DNA of 64,000 nt, taken from assembly GCF_026712205.1 (NCBI RefSeq), contig NZ_JAPPUW010000013.1:62001-126000 (forward strand). Reading direction: 5' to 3'. Below are positions 8,939-17,788 of the stretch, one piece after another. The stretch is from Pelomonas aquatica (GTDB lineage Bacteria > Pseudomonadota > Gammaproteobacteria > Burkholderiales > Burkholderiaceae_C). Position numbers and translations under genes: made by a program. The notes under the pieces are model-generated. The model worked only from the letters and a program-made list of their open reading frames with translations, was not told the origin of the DNA and did no database searches. Positions within the stretch are counted from its first letter, which is position 1, and each line of letters begins with the position of its first letter.

Positions 8939-11026
8939 ATGTCCTCCGCCGCCCTCCCCCGCCCCTCGGCCGCCCGCGAACTGCTGGACCTGCTCGCGTC
9001 CATGCGCTTCGCGATCACGCTGCTGACCGTCATCTGCATCGCGTCGGTCATCGGCACCGTCGTGAACCAGGGCGAGGCGATGGGCGGCTACATCGACAAG
9101 TTCGGCCCCTTCTGGGCCGAGCTGTTCGGGCGCCTGAACCTGTTCACGGTCTATAGCGCGCCCTGGTTCCTCGCCATCCTGGCCTTCCTGGTCGTGTCGA
9201 CCAGCCTGTGCATCATCCGCAACACGCCCAAGATCCTGGCCGACCTGCGCAGCTACAAGGAGGGCGTGCGCGAGCAGTCGCTGCAGGCCCACCACCACAA
9301 GGCCATCGGCGAATTCCCCAGCAACCCGCAGATGGCGCTGGCCGAGATCGGCAAAGTGCTGACGGCCCTGGGCTGGAAGGCCCGCGTGCAGCAGCGCGAG
9401 CACGGCATCATGATCGCGGCCCGGCGCGGCGCGGCCAACAAGATCGGCTACCTCGCGGCCCACTCAGCCATCGTGCTCATCCTGCTCGGCGGCGTGATGG
9501 ACGGCAACGCCATGGTCAAGCTGGCGATGTGGGCGCAGGGCAAGCAGCTCTACAAGGGCTCCGGCTTCGTGGCCGACATCCGGCCCGAGCACCGGCTGTC
9601 CACCGCCAACCCGAGCTTCCGCGGCAACCTGTCCGTCGCCGAACACCAGCGCGCGGGGCTGGCCGTGCTCAGCCTGCCCAGCGGCGTCGTGCTGCAGGAC
9701 CTGCCGTTCGAGATCGAGCTGAAGAAGTTCAGCGTCGACTACTACCCCACCGGCATGCCCAAGAGCTTTGCCAGCGACATCGTCATCCACGACGGCGGCA
9801 CGCGCCGCGAGGCCACGGTCAAGGTCAACGAGCCCGTCATCCACGACGGCGTGGCCATCTACCAGAGCAGCTTCGAGGACGGCGGCAGCAAGCTGCAGCT
9901 CAAGGCCATGCCGCTGGCCGGCGGCGAGCCCTTCAAGCTGGAGGGCCGCGTGGGCGGCAGGCAGGCCTTCGGCGACCAGACGCTGGAGCTCTCCGGCCTG
10001 CGCGTCATCAACGTCGAGAACCTCGCGAACGACGGCAGGGAAGGCGCCACCGACGTGCGCCGCGTCGACCTCGGCGAGAGCCTGGGCAAGCACCTGGGCA
10101 GCGGCGCCAAGGGCAGCGCGGAGAAGTCGCTGCACAACATCGGCCCGTCGTTCAGCTATCTGCTGCGCGACGCCGCCGGCCAGGCGCGCGAGTTCAACAA
10201 CTACATGCTGCCGGTCGAGCTGGACGGCCAGAAGGTCTTCCTCGCCGGCGTGCGCGACACGCAGGCCGACAACTTCCGCTACCTGCGCATGCCGGCCGAC
10301 GAGAACGGCCAGCTGGCCGGCTGGCTGCACCTGCGCCAGGCCCTGGCCGACCCGGCCCTGCGCGACGCCGCCGCACAGGCCTATGCCGCCGCCGCGACGC
10401 CGCCCGCCCAGCCGCAGATGAAGGCCCAGCTGCAGGCCACCGCGCAGCGCGCGCTGTCGCTGTTCTCCGGCGCCGCCGCCAAGGCCGGCGACGAGGTCCG
10501 CGGCGGCTTGCCGGCGCTGTCCCAGTTCATCGAGCGCGAGGTGCCCGAGGCCCAGCGCCAGCGCGTCTCCGAGGTGCTGCTGCGCATCCTCAACGGCAGC
10601 CTGTTCGAGCTCAACCAGCTGGCCCGCCAGCATGCCGGCCTCGCGCCCGTCGGCGCCGACGCGGCCATCCAGGCCTTCATGACGCAGGCCGTGCTGGCGC
10701 TGTCCGACAGCCTCTACTACCCGACGCCGGTGCTGCTGCAATTGGAGAACTTCGAGCAGGTGCAGGCCAGCGTCTTCCAGGTCGCACGCGCCCCGGGCCA
10801 GAAGCTGGTCTACCTCGGCGCCCTCTTGCTCATCGTCGGCGTCTTCGCCATGCTCTACATCAAGGAGAGGCGGCTGTGGGTCTGGATCGCGCCCGGCGCC
10901 GATCCGGCCAGCTCGCAGCTGCGCATGGCCATGTCCTGCACCCGCGAGTCGCCCGACAACGCCACCCTCTTCGCCCAGCTGGAACAAGCCGTCATCCCTG
11001 CCGCCGCGCCCAAGGACCGCTCATGA
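8939..11026 (+). CDS. resB: Cytochrome c biogenesis protein ResB (System II)
   Basis: A 695-residue membrane protein that works with CcsA to carry haem across the membrane and ligate it to apocytochrome c. It opens with ELLDLLASMRFAITLLTV, the typical ResB start, has membrane segments near residues 23-40, 75-95 (LAILAFLVVSTSLCIIRN) and 170-188 (LAAHSAIVLILLGGVM), a large periplasmic domain, and a last membrane helix near 620-640 (YLGALLLIVGVFAMLYIKERR). ATG at 8939 is chosen because the in-frame extension upstream would run through the c4 terminator. The stop overlaps the ccsA start (ATGA). Confidence 0.94.
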   Translation: MSSAALPRPSAARELLDLLASMRFAITLLTVICIASVIGTVVNQGEAMGGYIDKFGPFWAELFGRLNLFTVYSAPWFLAILAFLVVSTSLCIIRNTPKILADLRSYKEGVREQSLQAHHHKAIGEFPSNPQMALAEIGKVLTALGWKARVQQREHGIMIAARRGAANKIGYLAAHSAIVLILLGGVMDGNAMVKLAMWAQGKQLYKGSGFVADIRPEHRLSTANPSFRGNLSVAEHQRAGLAVLSLPSGVVLQDLPFEIELKKFSVDYYPTGMPKSFASDIVIHDGGTRREATVKVNEPVIHDGVAIYQSSFEDGGSKLQLKAMPLAGGEPFKLEGRVGGRQAFGDQTLELSGLRVINVENLANDGREGATDVRRVDLGESLGKHLGSGAKGSAEKSLHNIGPSFSYLLRDAAGQAREFNNYMLPVELDGQKVFLAGVRDTQADNFRYLRMPADENGQLAGWLHLRQALADPALRDAAAQAYAAAATPPAQPQMKAQLQATAQRALSLFSGAAAKAGDEVRGGLPALSQFIEREVPEAQRQRVSEVLLRILNGSLFELNQLARQHAGLAPVGADAAIQAFMTQAVLALSDSLYYPTPVLLQLENFEQVQASVFQVARAPGQKLVYLGALLLIVGVFAMLYIKERRLWVWIAPGADPASSQLRMAMSCTRESPDNATLFAQLEQAVIPAAAPKDRS

Positions 11027-12372
11027 ACACCACCACCTTCGATCTGCCGCGCCGCCACGCGCGGCAGCGGCGTGACCCGCTGGACTGGATCTTCGCCGTA
11101 CTCGTGCTGCTCGGCGGCGCCTACGCCTTCAAGCGCTACCACGCCAGCATGAACGTCTACGAGCAGGGCATCCTGCTGTGCGCGATGCCGGCCATGATCG
11201 GGCTGGGCTGGTTCTGGAAGCCGCTGCGCCTGCTCTGCGTCGCGGCCGGCGCGGCCACGCTGCTGGCCATCTCGCTCTACGCCCAGCACACCGGCGGCTT
11301 CGGCGCCGACCTCGCCGCCGGCGAGAAGGTCTTCTGGCTCAAATACCTGCTGTCCAGCCAGAGCGCCATCCTGTGGATGAGCCTGCTGTTCTACATGAGC
11401 ACGCTGTTCTACTGGGGCGGCTTCTTCACCGGCGCGGGGCGCAACAGCGTGGCCGAGGTCGTCGGCTCCAAGCTGGCCTGGGGCGGCGTGCTGATGGCCC
11501 TGATCGGCACGCTGGTGCGCTGGTACGAGAGCCACCAGATCGGCCCTGACATCGGCCACATCCCGGTCAGCAACCTCTACGAGGTCTTCGTGCTGTTCAG
11601 CTGGATGACGACGCTGTTCCACCTCTACTACGAGCAGCGCTTCGCGACGCGTTCGCTGGGCGCCTATGTGATGCTGGTCGTCAGCGGCGCGGTCAGCTTC
11701 CTGCTCTGGTACACGCTGGCGCGCGACGCGCAGGAGATCCAGCCGCTGCTGCCCGCGCTGCAGAGCTGGTGGATGAAGATCCACGTGCCGGCCAACTTCG
11801 TCGGCTACGGCAGCTTCTCGCTGGCGGCCATGGTGGCCTTCGCCTTCCTGCTTAAGTCGGCCACGCCGCGGGCGCTGCTGATCGGCCTGATCGGCGTGCC
11901 GGGCCTCATCGTGGTGCTGATCCTGGCGGTGCGCTTGCTGGCCGGCGTCAGCCCGCAGACCGCGGGAGGACTGGAGAGCTGGGCCGCCAAGATCGCCGGC
12001 GTGATGGCCTTCCTGGGCCTGTGCATCGCGCTGCGCCGCCAGCTGGTCGCCCGCCTGCCCGACCTGCCCCAGCTCGACGACCTGATGTACAAGGCCATCG
12101 CGCTGGGCTTCGCCTTCTTCACGATCGCCACCATCCTGGGCGCCTTCTGGGCCGCCGAGGCCTGGGGCGGCTACTGGAGCTGGGATCCGAAGGAAACCTG
12201 GGCGCTGATCGTCTGGCTGAACTACGCGGCCTGGCTGCACATGCGGCTGATGAAGGGCCTGCGCGGCATGGCCTCGGCCTGGTGGGCCCTGGTCGGCCTG
12301 CTGGTGACGACCTTCGCCTTCCTGGGCGTCAATATGTTCCTGTCGGGGCTGCACAGCTACGGCAAGCTGTAG
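11023..12372 (+). CDS. ccsA: Cytochrome c biogenesis protein CcsA/CcsB (haem lyase, System II)
   Basis: A 449-residue polytopic inner-membrane protein with about eight membrane helices. The tryptophan-rich WWD haem-binding motif is clear (GGYWSWDPKETW, about residues 385-396). Flanking conserved histidines appear in GHIPVSNLYEVFV, WMKIHVPANF and the terminal LHSYGKL. This is the haem-handling half of the ResBC complex. Translation is probably coupled to resB by the four-base ATGA overlap. Nomenclature varies (ccsA, ccsB, resC). Confidence 0.94.
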   Translation: MNTTTFDLPRRHARQRRDPLDWIFAVLVLLGGAYAFKRYHASMNVYEQGILLCAMPAMIGLGWFWKPLRLLCVAAGAATLLAISLYAQHTGGFGADLAAGEKVFWLKYLLSSQSAILWMSLLFYMSTLFYWGGFFTGAGRNSVAEVVGSKLAWGGVLMALIGTLVRWYESHQIGPDIGHIPVSNLYEVFVLFSWMTTLFHLYYEQRFATRSLGAYVMLVVSGAVSFLLWYTLARDAQEIQPLLPALQSWWMKIHVPANFVGYGSFSLAAMVAFAFLLKSATPRALLIGLIGVPGLIVVLILAVRLLAGVSPQTAGGLESWAAKIAGVMAFLGLCIALRRQLVARLPDLPQLDDLMYKAIALGFAFFTIATILGAFWAAEAWGGYWSWDPKETWALIVWLNYAAWLHMRLMKGLRGMASAWWALVGLLVTTFAFLGVNMFLSGLHSYGKL

Positions 12373-12384
12373 GCGCCAGCCGCC

Positions 12385-13398
12385 TCAATCTCTTGGGCGC
12401 CGCCGAGTTTCCTTGACGCGGTACATCGCCGCGTCGGACTCGCGCAGCGCCTCCTCGACGCCCGAGCGCTGCGGGTCCATGCAGGCCACGCCGACGCTGG
12501 CGCCCGCGTAGTCGATCTCGGCCGGCCCGGCGGCATAGCGGCCGATGGTGGCGGCCGCCAGGCGCTGCTGCAGCAGCTGGGCCGCGCCGCGCCCGTCCTC
12601 GCTGAGCATCGGGCCCAGGCCGATGACGACGAACTCGTCGCCGCCCATGCGCGCCAGCACGTCGCCGGCGCGCAGCGCGGCCTTCAGCGCCTCCGCGACG
12701 CCGCACAGGAAGCCGTCGCCCGCGTCGTGGCCGTGGGTGTCGTTGACCTGCTTGAAGCCGTCCAGGTCCACCGTGCCGGCCAGCAGCCAGCGGCCGGTGC
12801 GCTGGGCCACCGCGGTCAGCCGGCGCAGTTCCTGCATCAGCGCCCGGCGGTTCATCAGCCCGGTCAGCGCATCGGTCAGCGCCTGGGCCTTCAGCTCGGC
12901 GTTGGCCTGGCGCAGCTGCTCGACGAGACGCTCGCGCGCGAGCTGCTGCTCGATGAGGCGGGCGAACAGCTTCAGCGCCTGCCCGGCCTCGGGGCTCAGC
13001 GGCCGGCGCCGCGAACTGGCCGCGCACAGCGTGCCGTACAGCGCGCCGTCGTCCTGGCGCAGCGGCGTGCTGGCATAGGTCTGCAGGCCGAGCTGGCGCG
13101 CCGCCGCGGAGTCGCCCCAGACGCCGGGCACGTCGTCCGTGTAGGGGCGGCCCTCTTCCAGCGCGCGCCTGCACAGCGCGTCGCCCCAGGGCACGGTCAG
13201 CCCCTCGGGGATCTGCAGCTCGCGCGTATTGCGCGCGTACAGCACATGCTGCAGCCCGCCGGCCAGGTCCACCGTCGTCAGATAGGTCGACTCCAGGCCC
13301 GTGACGGCCTCCAGCATCTGCAGCAGCGGCCGGGTCAGCGCCTCCAGGGTGTTGGTATGCGAGACGGCGCCCGAGAGCTGGGTGAACAGGGATTCCAT
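12385..13398 (-). CDS. GAF-GGDEF diguanylate cyclase
   Basis: A 337-residue cytoplasmic enzyme predicted to make c-di-GMP. An N-terminal GAF domain (about residues 15-160, with YASTPLRQDDGALYGTLCA) is joined by a short coil to a GGDEF domain (about 170-335). The active site is MGGDEFV, preceded by RAGD five residues upstream, an intact RxxD inhibitory site. The Mg/substrate loop DLDGFKQVNDTHGHDAGD is also intact, so both activity and feedback control are expected. ATG at 13398 is preferred over an in-frame GTG at 13455. It converges on ccsA with 12 bp between them. Confidence 0.9.
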   Translation of the reverse strand: MESLFTQLSGAVSHTNTLEALTRPLLQMLEAVTGLESTYLTTVDLAGGLQHVLYARNTRELQIPEGLTVPWGDALCRRALEEGRPYTDDVPGVWGDSAAARQLGLQTYASTPLRQDDGALYGTLCAASSRRRPLSPEAGQALKLFARLIEQQLARERLVEQLRQANAELKAQALTDALTGLMNRRALMQELRRLTAVAQRTGRWLLAGTVDLDGFKQVNDTHGHDAGDGFLCGVAEALKAALRAGDVLARMGGDEFVVIGLGPMLSEDGRGAAQLLQQRLAAATIGRYAAGPAEIDYAGASVGVACMDPQRSGVEEALRESDAAMYRVKETRRRPRD

Positions 13399-13505
13399 GA
13401 GCGGGAGCAGGTGGCGGAACTCTCCTGCTACTTTAGGCAAGGCGGCGGGCCGCACTGAGGAACTGGGGCCTCCTGTTCAAGGGGGGCGCTGCTGCCCGAC
13501 CGAGT

Positions 13506-13976
13506 TCAGCCCACCGGCAGCGCCGTCTCGTACTTGACCTCGCGCAGCACCACGTTGCTGCGCACGCTGGCAACGCCCGGCAGCTTGAAGATGTGCTGCT
13601 GCAGGAAGAGGTCATAGGCCTTCATGTCGGCCGCGACGACCTTGATGACGTAGTCGGCCTCGCCGGTGATGGCATGGCATTCGATGATCTCGCGGCGCGT
13701 GGACACGAGCTGCTCGAACTGCTCGACGGCGCCCTCGCTGTGCCGCACCAGGCTGACATTGGCCAGCACCAGGATGGACAGGCCGAGCTTCTCGCGGTCC
13801 ACCAGCACGACCTGGCCGCGGATGACGCCGCGATCCTCCAGCTCCCTCACGCGCCGCCACACCGGCGTGGCCGACAGGCCGACCTTCTCCGCCAGCGCCT
13901 GCGTGGACAGGCGGGCGTCGGCCTGCAGGGCCTCGAGGATCTGCAGGCTGGCGCGGTCGAGTTCGTTTATTTCCAT
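13506..13976 (-). CDS. Lrp/AsnC-family regulator, likely controls the indolepyruvate oxidoreductase gene
   Basis: A 156-residue leucine-responsive-type regulator. The DNA-binding helix-turn-helix lies at residues 9-55 (LSTQALAEKVGLSATPVWRRVR), and the RAM effector domain at about 70-150 (IIECHAITGEADYVIKVVAADM, the AsnC ligand signature). It is divergent from the fused indolepyruvate ferredoxin oxidoreductase gene with 110 bp between starts and a dyad in that gap, so it probably regulates that gene in response to an amino acid. Confidence 0.93.
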   Translation of the reverse strand: MEINELDRASLQILEALQADARLSTQALAEKVGLSATPVWRRVRELEDRGVIRGQVVLVDREKLGLSILVLANVSLVRHSEGAVEQFEQLVSTRREIIECHAITGEADYVIKVVAADMKAYDLFLQQHIFKLPGVASVRSNVVLREVKYETALPVG

Positions 13977-14038
13977 GATCCACCCCTTTGGAGAAGAATC
14001 ATCTCATTCGACCGGCCGCACACCGGCATTGAGGCAAG

Positions 14039-14063
14039 TTCTTCCGGCCCCGCGGAGGAAGAA
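14039..14063. promoter_or_regulatory. Dyad in the Lrp-indolepyruvate oxidoreductase intergenic region
   Basis: TTCTTCC (14039-14045) and GGAAGAA (14057-14063) are perfect inverted repeats 11 bp apart, 23 bp before the oxidoreductase start. A similar GGAGAAGAA lies at 13990. This may be a binding site for the divergent Lrp protein, but no footprint-like consensus can be checked here. Confidence 0.35.
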
Positions 14064-14086
14064 TTTCGCGCCCTCCAGGAGCCCTC

Positions 14087-17000
14087 ATGTCAGACGCCAC
14101 ACCCGCCCTGCGCCCCTACCAGCTCAGCGACAACCTCGCGGCCGACAGCGGCGCCGTCTTCCTGACCGGCACCCAGGCCCTGGTGCGGCTGCTGCTGGCG
14201 CAGAAAAAGCAGGACGAGCGCGCCGGGCTGAACACGGCCGGCTTCGTGTCCGGCTATCGCGGCAGCCCGCTGGGCATGGTGGACCAGCAGCTGTGGAAGG
14301 CGAAGAAGTTCCTGGCCGCGGCCCACATCGAGTTCTTGCCGGCGATCAACGAGGACCTCGCGGCCACCGCCTGCCTCGGCGTGCAGCGCGTCGCGCTGGA
14401 CCCGCAGCGCACCGTCGATGGCGTGTTCGCGATGTGGTACGGCAAGGGCCCGGGCGTGGACCGCTCGGGCGATGCGCTCAAGCACGGCAACGTCTACGGC
14501 ACGAGCACGCAGGGCGGCGTGCTGGTGGTGTGCGGCGACGACCACGGCTGCGTGTCCAGCAGCACGCCGCACCAGAGCGACCAGGCGCTGCAGGCCTGGA
14601 GCATGCCGCTGGTCCACCCGGCCAATGTGGCCGAATACCTGGAGTTCGGTCTCTACGGCTGGGCGCTGAGCCGCTTCTCGGGCGCCTGGGTCGGCTTCAA
14701 GGCCATCTCGGAGGTGGTCGAGAGCGGCATGACGGTGGACCTCGACGCCGTGCCGCTGGACTTCGAGCACGCCGTCGACTACACGGCGCCCACCAATCTG
14801 CACATCCGCTCGGTCGACCTGCCCTCGCTCGACCTCGAATCGCGCCTGGCCCACAAGCTGGACGCGGTGAAGGCCTTCGCCAAGGTCAACAGCATCGACA
14901 AGCACATCGTCACCAGCCCGGCCGCCACGCTGGGCATCGTGACGGTGGGCAAGGCTCACTACGACTTCATGGAGGTGCTGCGCCGCCTCGACCTCGACCC
15001 CAACGCGCTGGCCGCGGCCGGCGTGCGCGTCTACAAGGTCGGCCTCGTCTTCCCGCTCGAGCCGACGCGCATCGTCGAGTTCTGCTCCAACCTCACCGAC
15101 GTGCTCGTCATCGAGGAAAAGGGCCCGGTCGTCGAGCGCCAGATCAAGGAGCTGCTCTACCACCTGCCCGACTTCCAGCGCCCGCGCGTCGTCGGCAAGA
15201 CGGACGAGCATGGCTGCGCGGTGCTGAGCGCCTTGGGCGAGCTGCGCCCCAGCCGCATCATGGGCACGGTGGCCGACTGGCTCGCGCGGCTGAACCCGGC
15301 GCTGGACCGCCGCCACCTCGTCGTCGACTTCCTGACGCCGCAGCTGCTGTCCAACGCCGCCGACGCGGTGCGCCGCCAGCCCTATTTCTGCTCGGGCTGC
15401 CCGCACAACACCAGCACCAAGCTGCCCGAGGGTTCGCGCGCGCTGGCCGGCATCGGCTGCCACTTCATGGCGAGCTGGATGGAGCGCGGCACGTCCGGCC
15501 TGATCCAGATGGGCGCCGAGGGCGTGGACTGGGCGGCGCACTCGCGCTTCACGAAGGAAAAGCACGTTTTCCAGAACCTGGGCGACGGCACCTACTACCA
15601 CTCGGGCTACCTCGCCATCCGCCAGGCCATCGCGGCCAAGACCAACATCACCTACAAGATCCTCTACAACGACGCGGTCGCGATGACCGGCGGCCAGCCG
15701 GTGGACGGCCAGACCAGCGTGCCGCAGATCGCGCGCCAGGTCGAAGCGGAAGGCGTCAAACGGCTGTGCGTCGTGTCCGACGAGATCGGCAAATACGACG
15801 GCCACCACGGCCTGTTCCCGGCCGGCACCACGTTCCACGACCGCAGCGAGCTGGACGCCGTGCAGCGCGAGCTGCGCGACATCGAAGGCGTCACGGTGCT
15901 GATCTACGACCAGACCTGCGCCGCCGAGAAGCGCCGCCGCCGCAAGAAGAAGGAATTCCCGGACCCGCCGCGCCGCATCTTCATCAATGAGGCGGTGTGC
16001 GAAGGCTGCGGCGACTGCGGCGTGGCGTCGAACTGCCTGAGCGTCGTGCCGGTGGAGACCGACTGGGGCCGCAAGCGCGCCATCGAGCAGAGCAGCTGCA
16101 ACAAGGACTTCTCCTGCGTGAACGGCTTCTGCCCCAGCTTCGTGTCGGTGCATGGCCCGGTGCTGAGAAAGAAGGCCGGCGCCAGCTACACGGCGCAGGA
16201 CCTGGCGCGCGAGCTCGCCGCCATCCGGCCGCCGGCCGCCTGGCCCTGGACCGGGCCCTTCGACCTGCTGGTCACCGGCGTCGGCGGCACGGGCGTCGTC
16301 ACGGTCGGCGCGCTGGTGTCCATGGCCGCCCACCTCGAAGGCAAGCAGGCCTCGGTGCTGGACTTCATGGGCTTTGCGCAGAAGGGCGGCGCGGTGCTCT
16401 CCTTCGTGCGCGTCGCGCCGACGCTGGACCTGCTCAACCAGGTCCGCATCGACACCCAGCAGGCCGACGTGCTGCTGGCCTGCGACATGGTCGTCGGCGC
16501 GAGCCCCGATGCGCTCGGCACGGTGAAGGCCGGCCGCACGGTCATCCTCGCCAATACGCATGAGCTGCCCACCGCCGGCTTCGTGCGCAACCCGGACGCG
16601 TCGCTGCAGGCTGCCTCACTGCTCGACAAGATGCGCTTCGCCGTCGGCAGCGACGAGCTGCTGGACAGGGTCGACGCCCAGGACATCTCGCAGTGCCTGA
16701 TGGGCGACACCCTGCCCAGCAACATCATCATGCTGGGCGCCTGCTGGCAGCGCGGGCTGATCCCCGTCGGCGAGGCCGCGCTGATGCGCGCCATCGAGCT
16801 GAACGGCGTCGCCGCCGAGGCCAACAAGACCGCCTTCGCGCTGGGCCGCCTCGCCATCGCCGCGCCGGATGCCATCCAGCGCCTGGCCGGCGACGTCAAT
16901 GTCGTCAAGCTCTTCAACTACGACCAGCTCGATGGGCCTGACGGCCTGATCGAGCGGCGTTCGAAGTTCCTGGCCGACTACCAGGACGCCGCCTACGCGC

Positions 17001-17626
17001 AGCGCTACCGCGCGCTCGTCGACCGCGTGCGCGCCGCCGAAACCCAACTCGGCAAAGGCCAGCGCCTGACCCAGGCCGTGGCCCGCTACTACGCCAAGCT
17101 GCTGGCCATCAAGGACGAGTACGAGGTCGCGCGCCTCTACACCGACGGCCGCTTCGAGGCCGCGATGAAGGAACAGTTCGAGAACTGGGAGCGCCTGAGC
17201 TTCCACCTCGCCCCGCCGCTGATCGCCAGGCCCGGCGCAGACGGCCGCGCGAGGAAGATCGAGATGGGCTCGTGGACCTTCACCGCCTTCAGGTGGCTGG
17301 CCAAGTTCAAGGGCCTGCGCGGCACGGCGCTGGACCTCTTCGGCAAGACCGACGAGCGCCGCATGGAGCGCCAGCTCATCAATGACTACGAAAAGCTCGT
17401 CGACGAGATCCTGGCCTCGCTGACCGCCGACAACCTGAACACCGCCGTCGATCTGGCCCGCCTGCCCGAGAAGATCCGCGGCTACGGCCACGTCAAGCAT
17501 GCCAACGTCGTCGCCGTGAAGCAGCAGTGGCAGGCGCTGCTGGACCGCTTCCACGGCCGCGCGGTGGAGGCTGCCGCCCAGCCGGTCGCGATGCCGGTGC
17601 GGGTCAAGGGCGTGGCGGAGCTGTAG
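14087..17626 (+). CDS. Indolepyruvate ferredoxin oxidoreductase, fused alpha-beta type
   Basis: A 1179-residue cytoplasmic enzyme that oxidatively decarboxylates aryl pyruvates from amino-acid breakdown to aryl-acetyl-CoA, using thiamine diphosphate and iron-sulfur clusters. In order: pyrimidine-binding and transketolase-like domains (1-420), CSGCPHN (about 436), the ThDP site LGDGTYYHSGYLAIR...ILYNDAVAMTGGQP (about 498-535), a Cys-rich cluster segment CEGCGDCGVASNC (about 638-650) with more Cys near 670-685, a gamma/IorB-type domain starting LLVTGVGGTGVVTVGALV (about 727), and a long C-terminal helical domain. This is the bacterial fused IorA-IorB form. The divergent Lrp gene suggests amino-acid control. 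Confidence 0.93.
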   Translation: MSDATPALRPYQLSDNLAADSGAVFLTGTQALVRLLLAQKKQDERAGLNTAGFVSGYRGSPLGMVDQQLWKAKKFLAAAHIEFLPAINEDLAATACLGVQRVALDPQRTVDGVFAMWYGKGPGVDRSGDALKHGNVYGTSTQGGVLVVCGDDHGCVSSSTPHQSDQALQAWSMPLVHPANVAEYLEFGLYGWALSRFSGAWVGFKAISEVVESGMTVDLDAVPLDFEHAVDYTAPTNLHIRSVDLPSLDLESRLAHKLDAVKAFAKVNSIDKHIVTSPAATLGIVTVGKAHYDFMEVLRRLDLDPNALAAAGVRVYKVGLVFPLEPTRIVEFCSNLTDVLVIEEKGPVVERQIKELLYHLPDFQRPRVVGKTDEHGCAVLSALGELRPSRIMGTVADWLARLNPALDRRHLVVDFLTPQLLSNAADAVRRQPYFCSGCPHNTSTKLPEGSRALAGIGCHFMASWMERGTSGLIQMGAEGVDWAAHSRFTKEKHVFQNLGDGTYYHSGYLAIRQAIAAKTNITYKILYNDAVAMTGGQPVDGQTSVPQIARQVEAEGVKRLCVVSDEIGKYDGHHGLFPAGTTFHDRSELDAVQRELRDIEGVTVLIYDQTCAAEKRRRRKKKEFPDPPRRIFINEAVCEGCGDCGVASNCLSVVPVETDWGRKRAIEQSSCNKDFSCVNGFCPSFVSVHGPVLRKKAGASYTAQDLARELAAIRPPAAWPWTGPFDLLVTGVGGTGVVTVGALVSMAAHLEGKQASVLDFMGFAQKGGAVLSFVRVAPTLDLLNQVRIDTQQADVLLACDMVVGASPDALGTVKAGRTVILANTHELPTAGFVRNPDASLQAASLLDKMRFAVGSDELLDRVDAQDISQCLMGDTLPSNIIMLGACWQRGLIPVGEAALMRAIELNGVAAEANKTAFALGRLAIAAPDAIQRLAGDVNVVKLFNYDQLDGPDGLIERRSKFLADYQDAAYAQRYRALVDRVRAAETQLGKGQRLTQAVARYYAKLLAIKDEYEVARLYTDGRFEAAMKEQFENWERLSFHLAPPLIARPGADGRARKIEMGSWTFTAFRWLAKFKGLRGTALDLFGKTDERRMERQLINDYEKLVDEILASLTADNLNTAVDLARLPEKIRGYGHVKHANVVAVKQQWQALLDRFHGRAVEAAAQPVAMPVRVKGVAEL

Positions 17627-17788
17627 AGGGCCAGGCGCCGGCCAGCCATCGGGCCGCCGGCGATCGCTTCGGCGGCGTGGCGCCGAGGCGACGGGCCGGG
17701 CGCGCGGCCGGGGCCTGCCCGGCGGCCATGTTCCAATCGGCAACCCCACCGGAACGGAACAGCGCTGCCCCGCACAGATCGAAGCCAG